DNA of 8,144 bases from contig WTAX01000467.1 of NCBI GenBank assembly GCA_013139395.1, positions 1 to 8,144 on the forward strand. The letters run 5' to 3'. Below are positions 6,451 through 8,144 of the stretch, in pieces. The notes beneath the pieces were generated by a model. The model did not search any database and was not told the DNA's origin. It saw nothing but the letters and a program-made list of their open reading frames with translations. Position numbers and translations under genes: made by a program. This DNA comes from Gammaproteobacteria bacterium (GTDB lineage: Bacteria; Pseudomonadota; Gammaproteobacteria; GRL18). Numbering within the stretch: position 1 is the first letter of the stretch; the number at the start of each line of letters is the position of its first letter.

Positions 6451-6816
6451 ATGCATGAATTATCGGTTTGTCAGAGCATCATCACTCAGGTTACTCAAAT
6501 TGCCCATGAAAATGATGCGCTGGCAGTGACTAAGGTCATTGTGCAAATTGGCCCCTTGTCAGGCATTGAGGCGCCGTTATTAGAACATGCTTTCCCCATT
6601 GCCAGTGCGGGGAGCATTGCTCAGGATGCTGTTTTAGAAACACAAACACTTGCCATCAGGGTACGCTGTAATATTTGCGGCAATGAGAATGAAGCACCTG
6701 TCAATAAATTACTATGCAGTGCCTGTGGTTCCTGGCAAACGAGTCTGTTAAGTGGTGATGAAATGTTGTTAAAATCAATTGAACTGGAAAAATCAGAGGA
6801 GCAAGCTCATGTGTGA
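6451..6816 (+). CDS. hypA: Hydrogenase nickel-insertion protein HypA
   Basis: Nickel metallochaperone of 121 aa that, with HypB, loads nickel into the hydrogenase large subunit. It starts MHELSV, with H2 as the nickel ligand. The zinc site is formed by two CxxC pairs, C73/C76 (RCNICG) and C89/C92 (LCSACG), and the C-terminal GDEMLLKSIEL block is also typical. The start follows the hypC stop by 4 nt and has only a weak Shine-Dalgarno sequence, so translational coupling is likely. Its 3' end overlaps the hypB start by 8 nt. Confidence 0.96.
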   Translation: MHELSVCQSIITQVTQIAHENDALAVTKVIVQIGPLSGIEAPLLEHAFPIASAGSIAQDAVLETQTLAIRVRCNICGNENEAPVNKLLCSACGSWQTSLLSGDEMLLKSIELEKSEEQAHV

Positions 6817-7657
6817 TACCTGTGGATGCAATGTCACCGATGCAAACCGTAATCTTATTGAAGCTGGCGGCAAGCATGCAAAAACCGAAGCAGGCAATGA
6901 AGCAGTTGAAGTGTTACAAAACCTTCTGCACGAAAATAATCATCGCGCCGCACATAACCGTGAACATTTTGACAAACATCAGGTATTAGCCATTAATCTG
7001 ATGTCTTCACCCGGCTCTGGCAAAACAGCCTTGCTCGAAGCCACGATTGATGCCTTAAAAAACAGCTCTGAAGCATTATCCATCGCTGTCATTGAAGGTG
7101 ATTTAGAAACCGAAAATGATGCTCAGCGAATTCGAGATAAGCATATCCCTGCCATACAAATAACCACCGGCAGTGCCTGTCATCTGGATGCCTATATTGT
7201 GCATGATGCCCTGCATGAATTATCATTAGAAGGTCTGGATATTGTCTTTATCGAAAATGTCGGCAATCTGGTTTGTCCTGCAAGTTTTGATCTGGGACAC
7301 CATCTCAATGTCACCCTGCTTTCGGTCACCGAAGGTGATGATAAACCAGCAAAATATCCCGTTATGTTTCGTGCCTCAAATTTAATACTATTAACCAAGT
7401 CTGATTTATTAGCAGTACTGGATGACTTTGATGTCACCAAGGCAGAAGAAAACATTAGAAATCTAGCCAACCCCGCACCTGTTTTTCAGCTTTCTGCCCG
7501 CAAAAACTCAGTTCTTGAAGATCATGGTATGGAAGCATGGATTAACTGGCTAAAACAACAAATACAACATTATAAGAGCCACCTTGAATCAGGTGAAACA
7601 GTCTTACCTAAAATTCAAACAGAAGGACAAACATTACATGAAGCTCGCGTTGTTTGA
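6809..7657 (+). CDS. hypB: Hydrogenase nickel-incorporation GTPase HypB
   Basis: GTPase of 282 aa that drives nickel transfer to the hydrogenase through HypA. The ATG at 6809 is preferred over one 30 nt upstream because it gives the MCDTCGC start, the CxxCxC high-affinity nickel site of E. coli-type HypB (C2, C5, C7), and has AGAGGAG about 9 nt upstream. The P-loop is SPGSGKT (GSGKT 69-73). The G-domain metal site is C124, H125 and C156. The base-specificity motif reads TKSD (196-199) in place of NKxD. There is no long histidine-rich nickel-storage stretch, though histidines are scattered through residues 41-57. It overlaps hypA by 8 nt and is the last recognised hydrogenase gene on this strand. 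Confidence 0.96.
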   Translation: MCDTCGCNVTDANRNLIEAGGKHAKTEAGNEAVEVLQNLLHENNHRAAHNREHFDKHQVLAINLMSSPGSGKTALLEATIDALKNSSEALSIAVIEGDLETENDAQRIRDKHIPAIQITTGSACHLDAYIVHDALHELSLEGLDIVFIENVGNLVCPASFDLGHHLNVTLLSVTEGDDKPAKYPVMFRASNLILLTKSDLLAVLDDFDVTKAEENIRNLANPAPVFQLSARKNSVLEDHGMEAWINWLKQQIQHYKSHLESGETVLPKIQTEGQTLHEARVV

Positions 7658-7717
7658 TCGGCAGTAACTCAATACAAAATAGGGCTAATTTGAAGCAATC
7701 ACTAAAAGGAATTAAAA

Positions 7718-8144
7718 ATGAATAATAAGCCAAATAAGATAACTTCTCCATTGTTTATATTTCTTACTATTATTGCTCTTTTATTTTCAGTTTATGGTGC
7801 TGTTATAATGACTGAAACAGGACAGGCAAATAATGTCAATCGTAGCTGGGTAATATTTTATTACCAATATAATTGGCTGTTTGCTTTAATCTCACTGCTA
7901 TCATTAGCCATACTTATTGGGCTTAATGAACAATATAAACTCTGGAAAAAAAGTTTTCTGGTGCTATGCTCATTTATTGTCGTTGGAGGCTTATTAGTTG
8001 CAAATTTAATGGTGCCTATGATGTTCCCGGACAGACAGCATGATGCTTTATATATTTCTATTTCTGAAGCAGATAAATTACTTAAGGAGAAAGAAAGAAT
8101 TTATGCTGTTGCAATAAATGGTGATGCCGTCGCTTATCCACGTC
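7718..8144 (+). CDS. Membrane protein with DUF3179-like domain, 3' end beyond window
   Basis: Incomplete reading frame of 142 codons running off the right edge. It starts at the ATG at 7718 with AAAAGGA ending 7 nt upstream. The N-terminal part has three hydrophobic helices (about residues 11-31, 49-66 and 75-96). A segment follows that reads PDRQHDALYISISEADKLL and then IYAVAINGDAVAYP. The last piece resembles the opening of DUF3179 proteins (VxGVxINGEAxAYP), whose function is unknown. It lies 60 nt after hypB on the same strand, so co-transcription is possible, but a link to hydrogenase is not established. The start is well supported; the family call rests on a short motif. Confidence 0.7.
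   Translation, partial: MNNKPNKITSPLFIFLTIIALLFSVYGAVIMTETGQANNVNRSWVIFYYQYNWLFALISLLSLAILIGLNEQYKLWKKSFLVLCSFIVVGGLLVANLMVPMMFPDRQHDALYISISEADKLLKEKERIYAVAINGDAVAYPR

Noticed and set aside
6779..7657. HypB with a start 30 nt upstream
   Set aside because: The ATG at 6809 gives the conserved MCDTCGC terminus and has its own Shine-Dalgarno sequence.

Overview
The window carries a [NiFe]-hydrogenase locus from what looks like a gammaproteobacterium of the purple-sulfur or sulfur-oxidising type. The basis is the subunit order small subunit, isp1, isp2, large subunit. This order is known from Thiocapsa and Allochromatium (hynS-isp1-isp2-hynL) and falls in hydrogenase group 1e, the Isp type. The AT-rich spacers suggest a lower-GC relative of those organisms. 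The species itself cannot be named from this sequence.

Layout. A minus-strand operon runs from about 5920 down to 74: hynD (maturation protease), a short HupH/HyaF C-terminal-domain gene, hynS (Tat-exported FeS small subunit), isp1 (NarI/DsrM-like cytochrome b), isp2 (HdrD/DsrK-like FeS protein) and hynL (NiFe large subunit). Gaps are short: a 1-nt overlap, 49 nt, 62 nt, a 4-nt overlap and 5 nt, in that order. Diverging from it on the plus strand are hypC, hypA and hypB (6201-7657). A plus-strand membrane protein with the start of a DUF3179-like domain then runs off the right edge (7718 onward).

How it works together. HypA/HypB deliver nickel and HypC takes part in Fe(CN)2CO assembly. HynD then cuts the 15-residue tail from HynL. 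HynL is expected to cross the membrane with HynS using the HynS twin-arginine signal. On the periplasmic side HynSL oxidises H2 (or works in reverse), and electrons should pass through Isp1 hemes to Isp2 on the cytoplasmic face. hypD, hypE and hypF, which maturation also needs, are not in the window.

The main non-coding interest is the roughly 300-bp divergent spacer (5903-6200). It holds a predicted hynD promoter with a perfect 19-nt palindrome just upstream, a small hairpin over the hynD ribosome-binding site, a T-rich stretch, and a 75-bp MITE-like element. That element has 17-bp terminal inverted repeats starting GTAA and is flanked by near-identical 8-bp sequences. Short tandem duplications also sit at or just beyond the 3' ends of three operon genes (hupH-like, hynS, hynL). 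I found no wholly new system; the Isp-type hydrogenase is a known but less-studied class.
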